Assembly (NCBI RefSeq): GCF_006716785.1
Contig: NZ_VFPQ01000001.1
Span: forward strand, 1,116,001-1,180,000
DNA: 64,000 bases
Direction: 5' to 3'
Origin: Thermopolyspora flexuosa
GTDB taxonomy: Bacteria > Actinomycetota > Actinomycetes > Streptosporangiales > Streptosporangiaceae
The translations under genes and the position numbers were made by a program. Shown here one piece after another: positions 40,502-49,087 of this stretch (position 1 is its first letter; each line of letters starts with the position of its first letter). The notes beneath the pieces are model-generated. The model was not told the origin of the DNA and ran no database searches. It worked only from the letters and a program-made list of their open reading frames with translations.

Positions 40502-42562
40502 TCAGGCCAGGGCCCGCCGGTCGGGGGGACGCCGCAGCGCCAGGTGGACGCCGAGCGCGACCGCGAGCAGGGCCAGGCCGATCACGACGGGGATGGGTTC
40601 CAGGTAGAGGAGGACGAGCGCGGCGCCCGCGCACAGCACCCGCTCGGGCACGCCGGCGCGGCGGATCATCCAGCCCCCCGTCGCCGCCGCGAGCGCGGCG
40701 ACGGCCACGGCCGACACCGCGAGCGCCACCAGCACCTGGGGCGGCGGGGCCTGCCCGAGCAGTGCCCGCCCGCCGGGGACGAGCACGAACGCGAACGGCA
40801 CCAGGAACGCGGGCAGGGTGTACTTCCAGGCCATCATCATCGTCTTGATCGCGTCGCCGCCGGTGATCGCGGACGCGGCGACCGCGGCGAGCGCGGTCGG
40901 CGGCGTGACCTCGGAGAGCACCGCGTAGTAGAAGATGAACATGTAGGTGGCCTCGGGCGGGACGCCCAGGGTCTGCAGCGCGGGCCCGATGATCACCGCC
41001 GCGATGATGAACGACGCGGTCACCGGTACGGCGAGCCCGAGGATGAGCACCGCGACCGCGGCGACCACCGTGGTGAGCACGAGGTTGCCGCCCGCCAGGT
41101 CGACGATGATCCGCGACCCCTTCAGCCCCAGCCCGGTGAGCGTCACCACGCCGACGATCACGCCCGCGGCCGCGGTGGTGGCGGCGACCGGCAGCACGCT
41201 GAGCGTGCCCGCGGACAGCGCCCGGGCCGTCCGGCGCGGGCCGAGCCGGTGCTCGCGGTCGAGGAAGGAGAGCAGGAACGCGAGCACGGTGGCGTACACG
41301 ACCGCGCGGAACGGCGACAGGCCGAGCGCCATGAAGACCACGATCGCGATCAGCGACGAGAAGTGGTAGCCGAACCGGGCGAGCAGCCGCCACGCCGAGG
41401 GCGTCTCCAGGTCGACCTCGCGGGTGCCGAGCCGCCGGGCGTCGATCTCGATCGCGAGGATGATCCCGAGGTAGTAGAGGATCGTGGGCACGGTGGCGTA
41501 GAGCAGCACCGTGAGGTACGAGACCTTGAGGTACTCGGCGATGATGAACGCCGCCGCGCCGAGCGTGGGCGGCGAGAGGATCGCCCCGATGCCCGCCGCG
41601 GCGAGGATGCCGCCGCCGCTCTCCCGCGGGTACCCGGCCCGCCGCAGCACCGGCCAGGCGACGCTGCCCAGCGAGACCGCGGTCGCCGTACCCGAGCCGG
41701 ACACCGTGCCGAGCAGGAAGCCCGCGAGCGTCACGGTACGGCCGGCCGCCGCGCTCGACCGCCGGAACGCGGCGAACGCGATGTTGACGAAGAACGCCCC
41801 CGCGCCGGAGTACTCGAGCACCGCGCCGTAGATCGCGAACAGCACGATGTAGGTCGCGGCGACGTCGAGCGGCACCCCGAACAGCCCTTCGGTGCCCATG
41901 TAGAGGTGGGCGATGATGCGGTCGATGTCGTACCCGCGGTGCCCGAGCGACCAGTCGACCGGCAGGTAGCCGCCGTAGTAGGCGTACGCGAGGAAGGCGA
42001 GGCAGATCGCGGGCAGGATCGCGCCCACGGTGCGCCGGGTCGCCTCCAGCACGAGCAGCAGGCACCCGGCGCCCATCGCCACGTCGAGCACCGTGGGCTC
42101 GAAGGTGCGCCGGATGAAGTCGTCGAAGCCGACCAGCGGGTAGGCGCACACCACGAGGGAGAGCCCGGCGAGGATCCAGTCGATGATCCCCGGGTTGTCG
42201 TGGCCCTTCGCCGGCGCGGCGGCGGCTTCGGCGGAGCCGGCGGTGGCGCCGCCGGTACGCCGGGGGCGGCGTCGGCGGGGCCGTACCCGGGCGCGGTAGC
42301 AGAGGAAGGTGAGCGGCAGCACCGCCGCGAGGAAGCTCATCCGGTACGGCAGCACCTGCACCGGGACGAACACCGCGTACAGCACGTAGACCGACACGCC
42401 GAGGGCGACGGCGCCGATGACGCGGGCGAGCGGCCCGCCGAGCCGCCGCGCCGGCCGCTCCTCGTCGAACTCGGCGATGAGCTCCTCCGCGCTGCGGGCG
42501 GACGGCTCCTCCGTCCCCTCGCCGGGGATCTGGCGTTCGGCGTCCTGTGCGGCGGATGGCAC
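40502..42562 (-). CDS. TRAP transporter fused permease (DctQ-DctM, TAXI type)
   Basis: A 686-residue membrane protein combining the small (about residues 40-130) and large (about 150-640) TRAP permease subunits, with roughly 16-18 helices. Signatures include GTVSGSGTATAVSLGSVAWP and AGIGAILSPPTLGAAAFIIAEYL in the first half, matched by the second-half pattern TASFIIAAVIIGPAL and YYAVLSEVTPPTALAAVAAS, as in TAXI-type DctM proteins. It uses ion gradients to import the solute captured by the lipoprotein at 39517. The GTG at 42562 follows GGGAGGGA and is preferred over an ATG at 42670, whose added 36 residues are Pro/Ser-rich. Confidence 0.9.
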   Translation of the reverse strand: MPSAAQDAERQIPGEGTEEPSARSAEELIAEFDEERPARRLGGPLARVIGAVALGVSVYVLYAVFVPVQVLPYRMSFLAAVLPLTFLCYRARVRPRRRRPRRTGGATAGSAEAAAAPAKGHDNPGIIDWILAGLSLVVCAYPLVGFDDFIRRTFEPTVLDVAMGAGCLLLVLEATRRTVGAILPAICLAFLAYAYYGGYLPVDWSLGHRGYDIDRIIAHLYMGTEGLFGVPLDVAATYIVLFAIYGAVLEYSGAGAFFVNIAFAAFRRSSAAAGRTVTLAGFLLGTVSGSGTATAVSLGSVAWPVLRRAGYPRESGGGILAAAGIGAILSPPTLGAAAFIIAEYLKVSYLTVLLYATVPTILYYLGIILAIEIDARRLGTREVDLETPSAWRLLARFGYHFSSLIAIVVFMALGLSPFRAVVYATVLAFLLSFLDREHRLGPRRTARALSAGTLSVLPVAATTAAAGVIVGVVTLTGLGLKGSRIIVDLAGGNLVLTTVVAAVAVLILGLAVPVTASFIIAAVIIGPALQTLGVPPEATYMFIFYYAVLSEVTPPTALAAVAASAITGGDAIKTMMMAWKYTLPAFLVPFAFVLVPGGRALLGQAPPPQVLVALAVSAVAVAALAAATGGWMIRRAGVPERVLCAGAALVLLYLEPIPVVIGLALLAVALGVHLALRRPPDRRALA

Positions 42563-42879
42563 GGTCCCTCCCGGCTTGGTGCTGCTGTGGGGCGACCCGG
42601 TGCACCCCGGGGCAACGGTAGATAGCCGAGGGGACGCCGGCGGAGGCGGCGATGGTTTCTTGAGGAACATTTAGGGTTGCCGCCCCGTGCCCCGTCATGC
42701 GGCCGGGACGCGGCCGCGGCGGGGGCCGTCCGCCGGTGGCCGTGAGTGTATTGCCGTGCCTCTTGCCTGGTGTTTTCGCCGTACCGCCGTCCGCCGTCCA
42801 CCCCGGCGGCGGCCGCGGGTCACCGCTCCTCGCGCCGGGCGCCAGTATTAAATCTTCCCTAAGAGATCACACACTCTCA

Positions 42880-42909
42880 TTGAGGACCGACATATCCGAC
42901 TTGTACCTT
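42880..42909 (+). promoter_or_regulatory. Predicted promoter of the lanthipeptide operon
   Basis: TTGAGG (42880-42885) and TACCTT (42904-42909) are spaced by 18 bases. Transcription would begin near 42916, giving a leader of about 35 bases with GGGAGG before the ATG at 42952. The surrounding 42840-42920 stretch is AT-richer than its flanks. The gap 42563-42879 shows no gene. Confidence 0.5.
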
Positions 42910-42951
42910 CGCTCCCGTCGGTCCACTGACTGCGAATGACGGGAGGCCGCC

Positions 42952-44112
42952 ATGGTCGCCGTGGCCGAATCTCGCGCTCCTTCTCGGGAATCGACCCGAC
43001 ACCGAACCGATAAGAGGAATTTGGGGTACACGCCCGTCGACCTCGACTCGGTTCCCGAGGTCGGGCGCTTCCTCCGGGAATTGGGGGTCGGCGATTTCCA
43101 GCGCGATTCCGTCACGGCGCCGGTCGGCCGTAACGACACCTGGGCCGGGGTCACGGAAAGCGGCCGGAAGGTGTTCGTCAAAAGACTCGAGGGGCCACCG
43201 GAGGACGTCGCGGCGCGCATGCGGCGCATGCTCTCCTTCGAGCGGCTCGCCGGCCTGCTGCGCGGCACGCCGTTGCACTCGCCGGTCCTGCTGGGCAGCG
43301 ACCCGGCCACCCGGCTCGTCGCGTTCGAGTACATCGAGTCGGGGGTGAGCGGCGCCAGGCTGATGGTCGACGAGACCTTCCACGACGGGCTCGCCGCGGC
43401 GGCCGGCGAGGCGATCGCGGCGCTGCACGAGGCGGAGCCGCCGGACGGCGAGGAGCTGGACCGCTCACCGCCCGTGCTTCCCGCGTTGCTGCTGCGGCCG
43501 GGCGTGGCACTCCAGGCCTACCAGGACTTCAGCTACGCCGAGATCGAGGTCTGGCGGCTGTTGCAGGGCGACCCGCGGTTGCTGGAGGCGATCGCGCGGC
43601 TGTGCGCGAGGGAGGCCGCCGCTCCGAAGGTTCCCGCGCACTGCGACCTGCGGGTGGACCAGTTCATCATCGTCCGCGACCGTGTCCACATCACCGACTG
43701 GGAGGAGTTCCGGCTGGCCGACGGAGCACGCGACGTCGGTGCGTTCGCGGGTGAATGGCTGTACCGGTCCGTGCTCGACATCGTGACGTCCCGCGGCGAT
43801 TCCGCCTTCGTCGACCTCGAATTCGACCACCGGACGGTCCTTCGCCGCGGGGCCGAGAAAATCGAACGCCTGAGACCCAAGGTGGAGCATTTCTGGCGCG
43901 CCTATCTGCGCGGCCGCGAGCGGATTGACGACGAATTCGCCGAACGCGCCGCGGCGTTCGCCGGTTGGCACATGCTGGATCGGATGATCGCCGGCAGCCC
44001 GCAGCGCGGGCGGATTTCGGGAATCGAGAAGGCCGCGGCCGGAATAGGGCGGAAAATCCTTTTGGAACCGGGCAGGTTCGCCGCGACGATCGGCCTGGGA
44101 GCGGGAAAATGA
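42952..44112 (+). CDS. Phosphotransferase-fold kinase of class V lanthipeptide biosynthesis
   Basis: A 386-residue protein with an APH/kinase fold. The N-lobe has APVGRNDTWAGVTESGRKVFVKRLEG (ATP-binding Lys near 75). The catalytic loop reads HCDLRVDQ, with Asp at about 232 but Gln (about 237) where APH kinases have Asn. The metal Asp is in ITDWEEF (about 249). In class V lanthipeptide and thioamitide clusters such proteins phosphorylate Ser/Thr of the precursor, so that a HopA1-type partner can eliminate phosphate to dehydro residues. That partner is the next gene, overlapping by ATGA. This is the first gene of the operon. Some codons at both ends are AT-richer than the neighbours. Confidence 0.82.
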   Translation: MVAVAESRAPSRESTRHRTDKRNLGYTPVDLDSVPEVGRFLRELGVGDFQRDSVTAPVGRNDTWAGVTESGRKVFVKRLEGPPEDVAARMRRMLSFERLAGLLRGTPLHSPVLLGSDPATRLVAFEYIESGVSGARLMVDETFHDGLAAAAGEAIAALHEAEPPDGEELDRSPPVLPALLLRPGVALQAYQDFSYAEIEVWRLLQGDPRLLEAIARLCAREAAAPKVPAHCDLRVDQFIIVRDRVHITDWEEFRLADGARDVGAFAGEWLYRSVLDIVTSRGDSAFVDLEFDHRTVLRRGAEKIERLRPKVEHFWRAYLRGRERIDDEFAERAAAFAGWHMLDRMIAGSPQRGRISGIEKAAAGIGRKILLEPGRFAATIGLGAGK

Positions 44113-45170
44113 CGGCCACCGTGAGCGCGCTTCCCGCGGCATTGACGGCCGCCCTGGACGAGGTCCGGGTTTCGGTGGCGGATCTGACCGCCACCGTGTT
44201 CGAGCGGAAGGTGACCGCGGACAATCCGCGTGAGCTCCAGTCGCTGCTCGCCTCGGCGCTCTACGACGTCCTGCACGCCGGCATGAAGGGGGAGCCGGCC
44301 ACCCTGCCGCGACGGCTCCGGGACGCCCGCCTCGAGACGGACCTCGCCGCGGCCGTACCGCACGCGGAGACGACGACCCGGGCGGTGGTGTGCGCGATGC
44401 CGGAACCGCCGCCGGTGGCCGTGCCGCCCGCGGAGGCCGAAGCCGGTTCCGCCGCCCATCGGGTGCCCGGCACGGGAGCGGAGACCGAATCCCGGGTGCT
44501 GGTCCTGGTGGACGGCCTGCGGGTGTGGGCGCCGAGGGACGCGATCCGGACGGCGGGACCGCCGTGGGCACCCGGCCAGGAGGTCACGCTGGCGATGTCC
44601 CCGGCCCGCCCGGCGCTGTCGCCCGGCTTCTTCCTCGTCGACGGCTCCGCGGGGAGCGTGGCGTCGTCCCGCACCCTGCGCGTGTACGTGCACCTGCGCG
44701 ATCCCCGCAGCGCGGTCGCGGCGTGGGGGCGGGTGCTCACCCTCCTGGAGGAGCGCCGGGTGCGGTACCGCGCGAAGGTGCTCTCCGCACCCGTCATGTA
44801 TCCGCGGCGCGACGCCATCGTCGTCTACCTGGACTCCGACGGCTGGACCCTCCTCCCCGAGCTCGCCGGGGCGGCCGCCGACGGCCCGGGCGTCGGCGAC
44901 GACGTCTCGGTCTTCTGCCGCCGGCTCGGCCCCGGGGTCGCCGTCGCCTGGGAGCCGGAGGACGACCGCCCGGCGATGCGCGGGCTGAGCTTCGGCCAGC
45001 ACCGTGCCGGTGTGCTCGCCCGGGCACTGCTCGACAGCGTCAGGGAGGGCGTCGACCGAGAGCGGAAAATCCTCGCAAGTTTCGCAGAAAGCAACATCGA
45101 TCCCGCTGATCCCGCTCGAAACACCACCTCGCCCCGGGTGCGCTCCCGCGACGGCGTGATCCTGCTCTGA
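44109..45170 (+). CDS. HopA1-family protein (phospho-Ser/Thr lyase component)
   Basis: A 353-residue protein without signal or membrane segment. The C-terminal half has the HopA1 (T3SS effector-like) fold pattern: RTLRVYVHLRDPRSAVAAWGRVL, RRVRYRAKVLSAPVMYPRRDAIVVYLD and GLSFGQHRAGVLARALLDS. In class V lanthipeptide pathways HopA1 proteins act with the phosphotransferase to dehydrate Ser/Thr (phosphate elimination). The N-terminal 130 residues are helical and probably bind the leader or the kinase. The ATG overlaps the kinase stop by four bases, so equal amounts are expected. A large RNA hairpin lies between this gene and the precursors. Confidence 0.8.
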   Translation: MTATVSALPAALTAALDEVRVSVADLTATVFERKVTADNPRELQSLLASALYDVLHAGMKGEPATLPRRLRDARLETDLAAAVPHAETTTRAVVCAMPEPPPVAVPPAEAEAGSAAHRVPGTGAETESRVLVLVDGLRVWAPRDAIRTAGPPWAPGQEVTLAMSPARPALSPGFFLVDGSAGSVASSRTLRVYVHLRDPRSAVAAWGRVLTLLEERRVRYRAKVLSAPVMYPRRDAIVVYLDSDGWTLLPELAGAAADGPGVGDDVSVFCRRLGPGVAVAWEPEDDRPAMRGLSFGQHRAGVLARALLDSVREGVDRERKILASFAESNIDPADPARNTTSPRVRSRDGVILL

Positions 45171-45234
45171 ACGCCCTCGCGCGTATCCCCGGACACGTCC
45201 CGAGTTCTCCTCCCGGCACCGCACGAATTCCCGC

Positions 45235-45286
45235 GCTGAAGCGATTGCAGGGAGTGCGTGCGCGTACTCCCTGCTTTGGCTTCAGC
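45235..45286 (+). promoter_or_regulatory. 52-base two-tier RNA hairpin immediately upstream of precursor 1
   Basis: The outer arms GCTGAAGC (45235-45242) and GCTTCAGC (45279-45286) and inner arms GCAGGGAGT (45247-45255) and ACTCCCTGC (45266-45274) are both perfect, separated by symmetric 4-base internal loops. The inner stem can extend by three pairs to a TGCG loop. It ends 22 bases before the precursor ATG and 8 bases before its ribosome site. It could partially terminate the upstream transcript or protect a processed precursor mRNA from 5' decay. Confidence 0.75.
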
Positions 45287-45308
45287 CGATCGAAGAAAGG
45301 AGCGACCA

Positions 45309-45503
45309 ATGAAGGGCACGCCGATGATGGAGCTCGTCGCGGGCTACGACGCCTACGCCACCGCCGCCGAGCTGAACATCGAGGCGAGCGTCGACGCCCC
45401 GGCCACCTCCCCCGTCTGCGCGGTCTCCGCCGCGAGCTCGAAGTGGTGCGTCAGCGCGCTGATCGGCGCCTCCGCCGGTGCCACCTACAAGGTCGGCTGC
45501 TGA
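45309..45503 (+). CDS. Lanthipeptide precursor peptide 1
   Basis: A 64-residue peptide starting at the ATG at 45309 (AAAGGAG site); upstream in-frame starts lie inside the hairpin. The leader (about residues 1-32) contains ELVAGYDAYATAAELN. After PATSP comes a core rich in Ser, Thr, Ala and Cys, with Cys at 37, 47 and at the very last position 64, and Thr59 five residues before it. The spacing Thr59-Cys64 suits a C-terminal S-aminovinyl-(methyl)cysteine ring made by the decarboxylase encoded at 51923. Ser 40, 43, 44, 49 and 55 are candidates for dehydration and for reduction to D-Ala by the F420 enzyme. It shares its leader register with precursor 2. Confidence 0.85.
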   Translation: MKGTPMMELVAGYDAYATAAELNIEASVDAPATSPVCAVSAASSKWCVSALIGASAGATYKVGC

Positions 45504-45574
45504 CCCGGAAAACGGCCTACCGACCACCCTCCGCAGCGGACCAACCCCACGACCGAGAAAGGAGGTGAACACGG

Positions 45575-45757
45575 ATGCAGGCGATGCTGACCGAGGAGCT
45601 CGTCACCGGTTACCGGTCGTACGCCGAGGCCGCGGACCTGAACGTCGGCGCGGCCGCCGACGTCCCCGCGTCCTCTCCGTTCTGCGGGTTCGTCGCGAGC
45701 TTCATGTTCAGCTACGTCACCACGAACGGTCCGGGCCGGAACAAGGCCGTCGTGTGA
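45575..45757 (+). CDS. Lanthipeptide precursor peptide 2 (no C-terminal Cys)
   Basis: A 60-residue peptide with an AAAGGAGGTGA ribosome site, 71 bases after precursor 1. The leader matches precursor 1 position by position (E8-L9-V10, G12-Y13, Y16-A17, A19-A20, L22-N23, D29, P31-A32, S34-P35, C37). The core is different: hydrophobic and aromatic (FVASFMFSYV) with one Cys (37), Ser 42 and 46, Thr 49 and 50, and a polar tail NGPGRNKAVV. Without a terminal Cys it cannot form an aminovinyl-cysteine end; at most one lanthionine ring using Cys37 is possible. It may be a second product or the partner of a two-peptide system. Confidence 0.82.
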   Translation: MQAMLTEELVTGYRSYAEAADLNVGAAADVPASSPFCGFVASFMFSYVTTNGPGRNKAVV

Positions 45758-45763
45758 ACCGTG

Positions 45764-45802
45764 GGCCGCGGTTCCGCAGCACGCACCTGCGGAACCGCGG
45801 CC
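45764..45802 (+). terminator. Perfect 16-bp hairpin directly after precursor 2
   Basis: GGCCGCGGTTCCGCAG (45764-45779) pairs without mismatch with CTGCGGAACCGCGGCC (45787-45802) around a 7-base loop, 7 bases after the precursor stop. It could be a (partial) terminator or a 3' stabiliser that raises precursor mRNA above the downstream enzyme genes. Confidence 0.85.
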
Positions 45803-45877
45803 TCGCGGGAAATCCTACCCGCCGGCGATGAATCGGGAGCGCGCGGAATACCGGACACGAGGAATGTGAGGCAGCAA

Positions 45878-46939
45878 ATGACAGTGAACGGGTCGAGCGT
45901 CGAAATCCTGCTCGACATGGCTGATCTCGTCAGGCCCAACGCGGTCCGGGCCGCGGCGGCCCTGAAGCTCGCCGATCACCTCTCCGGCCGCCCGATGACG
46001 GCCGGAGAGCTGGCCGAGCGGGCCGGCGCCCACGAGGGCATGCTGGGCAAACTCCTGCGCTATCTCGTCGAGCTCGGCATCCTCGACGCCGACGACGCGG
46101 GGCGGTACACGCTCACGGAGCTGGGCGAGCCGCTGCGGCGGGACTCGCCGCAGAGCGTCGGGCAGTACCTGAGCGCGGAGGGGCTGTTCGGCCGGATCGA
46201 GCTGGGGCTCGTCGGCCTGCTCCACTCGGTGCGGACCGGCGAGCCCTGCCACGCCGCCGCGTTCGGCCGGGAGTACTGGGACGAGATCAACAACGATCCG
46301 GTCTTCGTCCCGGCGCTGGAGGCGGAGGGCAACCAGCAGATCGCCTGGGACGCCGAGCTGATCATCGAGGCCTACGACTGGAGCCGGGCGCGGCGCGTCC
46401 TGGACGTCGGCGGGAACGACGGGACCCTGCTCATCGAGCTGCTCACCCGGCACCCGCACCTGCACGGCACCGTGCTCGACCTGCCGAACCTCGCCCGCAT
46501 CGCGCAGCGGCGGATCGAACAGGCCGGCCTCGCCGATCGCGCCGGCGCCGTCGCCGCCAGCTTCTTCGACCCGCTGCCCACCGGCTACGACGTCTACCTG
46601 CTCTCCGGCATCCTCGGCGACTGGAGCGACGAGCGGTCGATCACCATCCTGCGCAACTGCGCGGAGGCCGCCGGCCCCGAGGGCAGGGTGCTCCTCGCCG
46701 ACATCCACCTGCGGGTCCCCGCCGGGACACCGAACGCGGCCCGCCTCGAGTTGTTCCTCGCCGCCTCGATGCCGCGGCCGTCGCGGTCCGTCGACGAGCT
46801 GCGTGAGCTGGGCAGGTCCGCCGGTCTCCGGGTCACCTGGGAGGGGCCGAGCACCCCGGTGCGGTCGCTGCTCGAGTTCTCCCTCGCCGAGACCGCCGCC
46901 ACGGGCGCCGAGTCCCCCCGGGAGCCCGCCCATGCTTGA
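45878..46939 (+). CDS. SAM-dependent methyltransferase (Methyltransf_2 type)
   Basis: A 353-residue enzyme. A winged-helix dimerisation domain (about 10-95, ELLRYLVELGIL-type helices) precedes a Rossmann domain with the SAM motif RVLDVGGNDGTLLIELLTRHP (about 170). DVYLLSGILGDWSDERSITILRNC and LADIHLRVP are typical of the small-molecule O-methyltransferase family. In the cluster it may methylate the N-terminus or a side chain of the modified peptide; a related class V product carries N-terminal methyls, but the acceptor here is unproven. The ATG at 45878 is chosen because the upstream frame lies in the hairpin. Its end overlaps the next gene by 8 bases. Confidence 0.83.
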   Translation: MTVNGSSVEILLDMADLVRPNAVRAAAALKLADHLSGRPMTAGELAERAGAHEGMLGKLLRYLVELGILDADDAGRYTLTELGEPLRRDSPQSVGQYLSAEGLFGRIELGLVGLLHSVRTGEPCHAAAFGREYWDEINNDPVFVPALEAEGNQQIAWDAELIIEAYDWSRARRVLDVGGNDGTLLIELLTRHPHLHGTVLDLPNLARIAQRRIEQAGLADRAGAVAASFFDPLPTGYDVYLLSGILGDWSDERSITILRNCAEAAGPEGRVLLADIHLRVPAGTPNAARLELFLAASMPRPSRSVDELRELGRSAGLRVTWEGPSTPVRSLLEFSLAETAATGAESPREPAHA

Positions 46940-47822
46940 GTTCGACGGGCTGACCAAGAGCTTCGCCGGCAGGCCGGTGCTGCGCGGCCTGAGCCTCGCC
47001 GTACGGCCCGGCGAGCTCTACGGCTTCTGCGGGGCCAACGGCGCCGGGAAGACCACGGCGATGCGGATCGCCCTCGGCGTGCTCGCCCCGGACGCCGGAG
47101 AGGTGCGCTGGGCCGGCCGCAGGGTCGACGCGGACGTGCGCCGCCGCATCGGCTACATGCCCGAGGAGCGGGGCCTGTACGGCAAGATGCGGCCGCGCGA
47201 CCAGCTCGTCTACTTCGCCAGGCTGAGCGGGATCCGCCCGGACGTCGCCGCGCGCCGCGCGGACGAGTGGCTGGAACGGCTCGGCGTGCGGGTGGGGCCG
47301 AAGGACCCGCTGGAGCGGCTGTCGCTCGGCAACCAGCAGCGCGTCCAGCTGATCGCGGCGCTCATCGCCGAGCCCGAGGTGCTCATCCTCGACGAGCCCT
47401 TCTCCGGCCTCGACCCGGTGGCGACCGACGCGATGGCCGGCGTGCTCGCCGAGTACCGCGACCGCGGGGTCCCGGTGCTCTTCTCCAGCCACCAGCTCGA
47501 CCTCGTCGAACGGCTCTGCGACCGGGTGGGCATCATCCGCGACGGCGTGATCGTCGCGGAGGGCACCGTGGCCGAGCTCCGGCGCACCGCCGGCCGCCCC
47601 GAGGTGCGGATCACGCTCACCGGCGCCCCGGAGAACTGGGCGCGCATGCTGCCGGGGGTGGACGTCGTCGCCGAGACGGGGGACACCGCCACCCTGCGGA
47701 CGCGGCCGGACACCGACCTCGGCGAGCTGCTCGACGCCGCCCGGTCCCTGGGCGAGCTCCAGCACTTCGGCCGCCGCGAGCCCTCGCTCGCGGAGATCTT
47801 CCGGGAGGCGATGGCGGCATGA
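46932..47822 (+). CDS. ABC transporter ATP-binding protein (NatA/CcmA-like)
   Basis: A 296-residue ATPase: Walker A GANGAGKTT (about 36-44), signature LSLGNQQRVQLIAAL in place of LSGGQ (about 130), Walker B VLILDEPFSGLDP, switch His in FSSHQLD. The C-terminal 75 residues form the extra domain of NatA-type exporters (VRITLTGAPENWARML). It pairs with the permease encoded next, whose ATG overlaps its stop (ATGA). The ATG at 46932 starts at the conserved strand MLEFDGLTKSF. Within the cluster it may export the product or confer self-protection. Confidence 0.88.
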   Translation: MLEFDGLTKSFAGRPVLRGLSLAVRPGELYGFCGANGAGKTTAMRIALGVLAPDAGEVRWAGRRVDADVRRRIGYMPEERGLYGKMRPRDQLVYFARLSGIRPDVAARRADEWLERLGVRVGPKDPLERLSLGNQQRVQLIAALIAEPEVLILDEPFSGLDPVATDAMAGVLAEYRDRGVPVLFSSHQLDLVERLCDRVGIIRDGVIVAEGTVAELRRTAGRPEVRITLTGAPENWARMLPGVDVVAETGDTATLRTRPDTDLGELLDAARSLGELQHFGRREPSLAEIFREAMAA

Positions 47823-49087
47823 CGACGAGGCTGACCGACACCGGCGTGCCGGAAACGGCATCCGCCACGGCGCCCTCCCGCCCCGAGGGCCGGGACGGAA
47901 CCGGCCGCGGCCGCCCCTCGCCGGCCTACCTGATCAGGACGATCGCGCACCGCGAGATCACGGTGCAGCTCCAGCGCACGGAGCTGTGGGTCTCGCTCGT
48001 CCTCATGGTCGCGGTGTTCTGCGCCTCGCTCGCGGTCCAGACGCTCTTCGGCGACGACGCGCGCGCGGCGCGGCTCGGCGTCGCCGGCGAGCGGCCGGCG
48101 CTCGTCACGGCGCTGCGGGCGCAGGCGATCGAGCCGGTGCCGTACGGCTCCGCGGACGCCGCGCTCGCCGCGGTCCGCGCGGGCGAGGTGGACGCGGCGG
48201 TCGTCGGCGGGGGCGAGATCGTCGTCCTGGAGGAGCTGCCGGAGCGGCTCGCCGCGCCGCTCCGCCTCGCCCACCGGGAGGCCGTGATCGCGGAACGGCT
48301 GCAGGACTCCGGCCTCCCCGCGGCGCAGGTCGCGGCGGCGTTCGACGTGGCCCCGCCCGCGGTCCGGGCGCTGGAGCCGGAGGCGGGACGCGCCTCGCAG
48401 CGCACGATGACCGCCGCCATGGGGGTCATGGTGCTCTTCTTCCTGATGTTCATGTTCGGCCAGGGCATCGCCCAGGGCGTGCTCGAGGAGAAGTCCAACC
48501 GGATCGTCGAGCTGCTGCTGGGGAAGGTCCGCCCCGCCCAGCTGCTGGCGGGCAAGGTCCTCGGCATCGGCACGGTCGCACTGGCCCAGATCACCCTGAT
48601 CGCGACGAGCGGGGTGGCGGTCGCCCTGCTCACCGGGCTCGTCGACGTCCCGCGGGACGCCATCGGCACCGCGGCGCTGGTCGTCGCCTGGTTCGTCCCC
48701 GGCTACCTGCTGTTCGCCACGCTCTGGGCGGTGGCCGGCTCGCTCGTCTCCCGCCAGGAGGACATCCAGCACGCGGCGGGCCCGGTCAGCTTCCTGCAGA
48801 GCATCGCCCTGCTCGCGGCGCTCGCGCCGTTCTCCGGGGCGAACGACACCCTGACCCGCGTCCTCTCGCTCGTGCCGGGGCTGTCGTCGTCGGTGATGCC
48901 GGTCCGCATGGCGGCCGAGCCGGTGCCGTGGTGGGACGTCGCCCTCGCGGTGGCGCTCACCGTGGCGGCGATCGCGGCACTGCTGCGGGTGGGCGCACGG
49001 ATCTACAGCGGAGGACTGCTGCGGCACGGCGGGATCGTCAAGGTCGGCCAGGCGCTGCGCGACTCCCGGGAAGGCGGGATCTGGTGA
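47819..49087 (+). CDS. ABC-2 type permease (NatB-like)
   Basis: A 422-residue permease. The first helix (about 60-82) is followed by a large extracytoplasmic domain (about 85-200, including an AALAAVRAGEVDAAVVGG segment typical of NatB-like proteins). Five to six helices fill the C-terminal half, with FGQGIAQGVLEEKSNRIVELLLGKVRPAQLLAGKVLG (the coupling region), as in sodium/antibiotic exporters. It overlaps the ATPase gene upstream (ATGA) and the exporter downstream (GTGA), so it is part of one translationally coupled block. Role: export or immunity for the lanthipeptide, inferred from position. Confidence 0.85.
   Translation: MTTRLTDTGVPETASATAPSRPEGRDGTGRGRPSPAYLIRTIAHREITVQLQRTELWVSLVLMVAVFCASLAVQTLFGDDARAARLGVAGERPALVTALRAQAIEPVPYGSADAALAAVRAGEVDAAVVGGGEIVVLEELPERLAAPLRLAHREAVIAERLQDSGLPAAQVAAAFDVAPPAVRALEPEAGRASQRTMTAAMGVMVLFFLMFMFGQGIAQGVLEEKSNRIVELLLGKVRPAQLLAGKVLGIGTVALAQITLIATSGVAVALLTGLVDVPRDAIGTAALVVAWFVPGYLLFATLWAVAGSLVSRQEDIQHAAGPVSFLQSIALLAALAPFSGANDTLTRVLSLVPGLSSSVMPVRMAAEPVPWWDVALAVALTVAAIAALLRVGARIYSGGLLRHGGIVKVGQALRDSREGGIW

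Noticed and set aside
39517-42562. TRAP transporter as part of the lanthipeptide cluster
   Set aside because: It is on the opposite strand with its own ribosome sites, separated by about 390 bases, and belongs to a general solute-uptake family not associated with these pathways.
40436-42625. Plus-strand frame opposite the TRAP permease
   Set aside because: Hydrophilic, Arg/His/Gln-rich mirror of a membrane protein gene, without domains.
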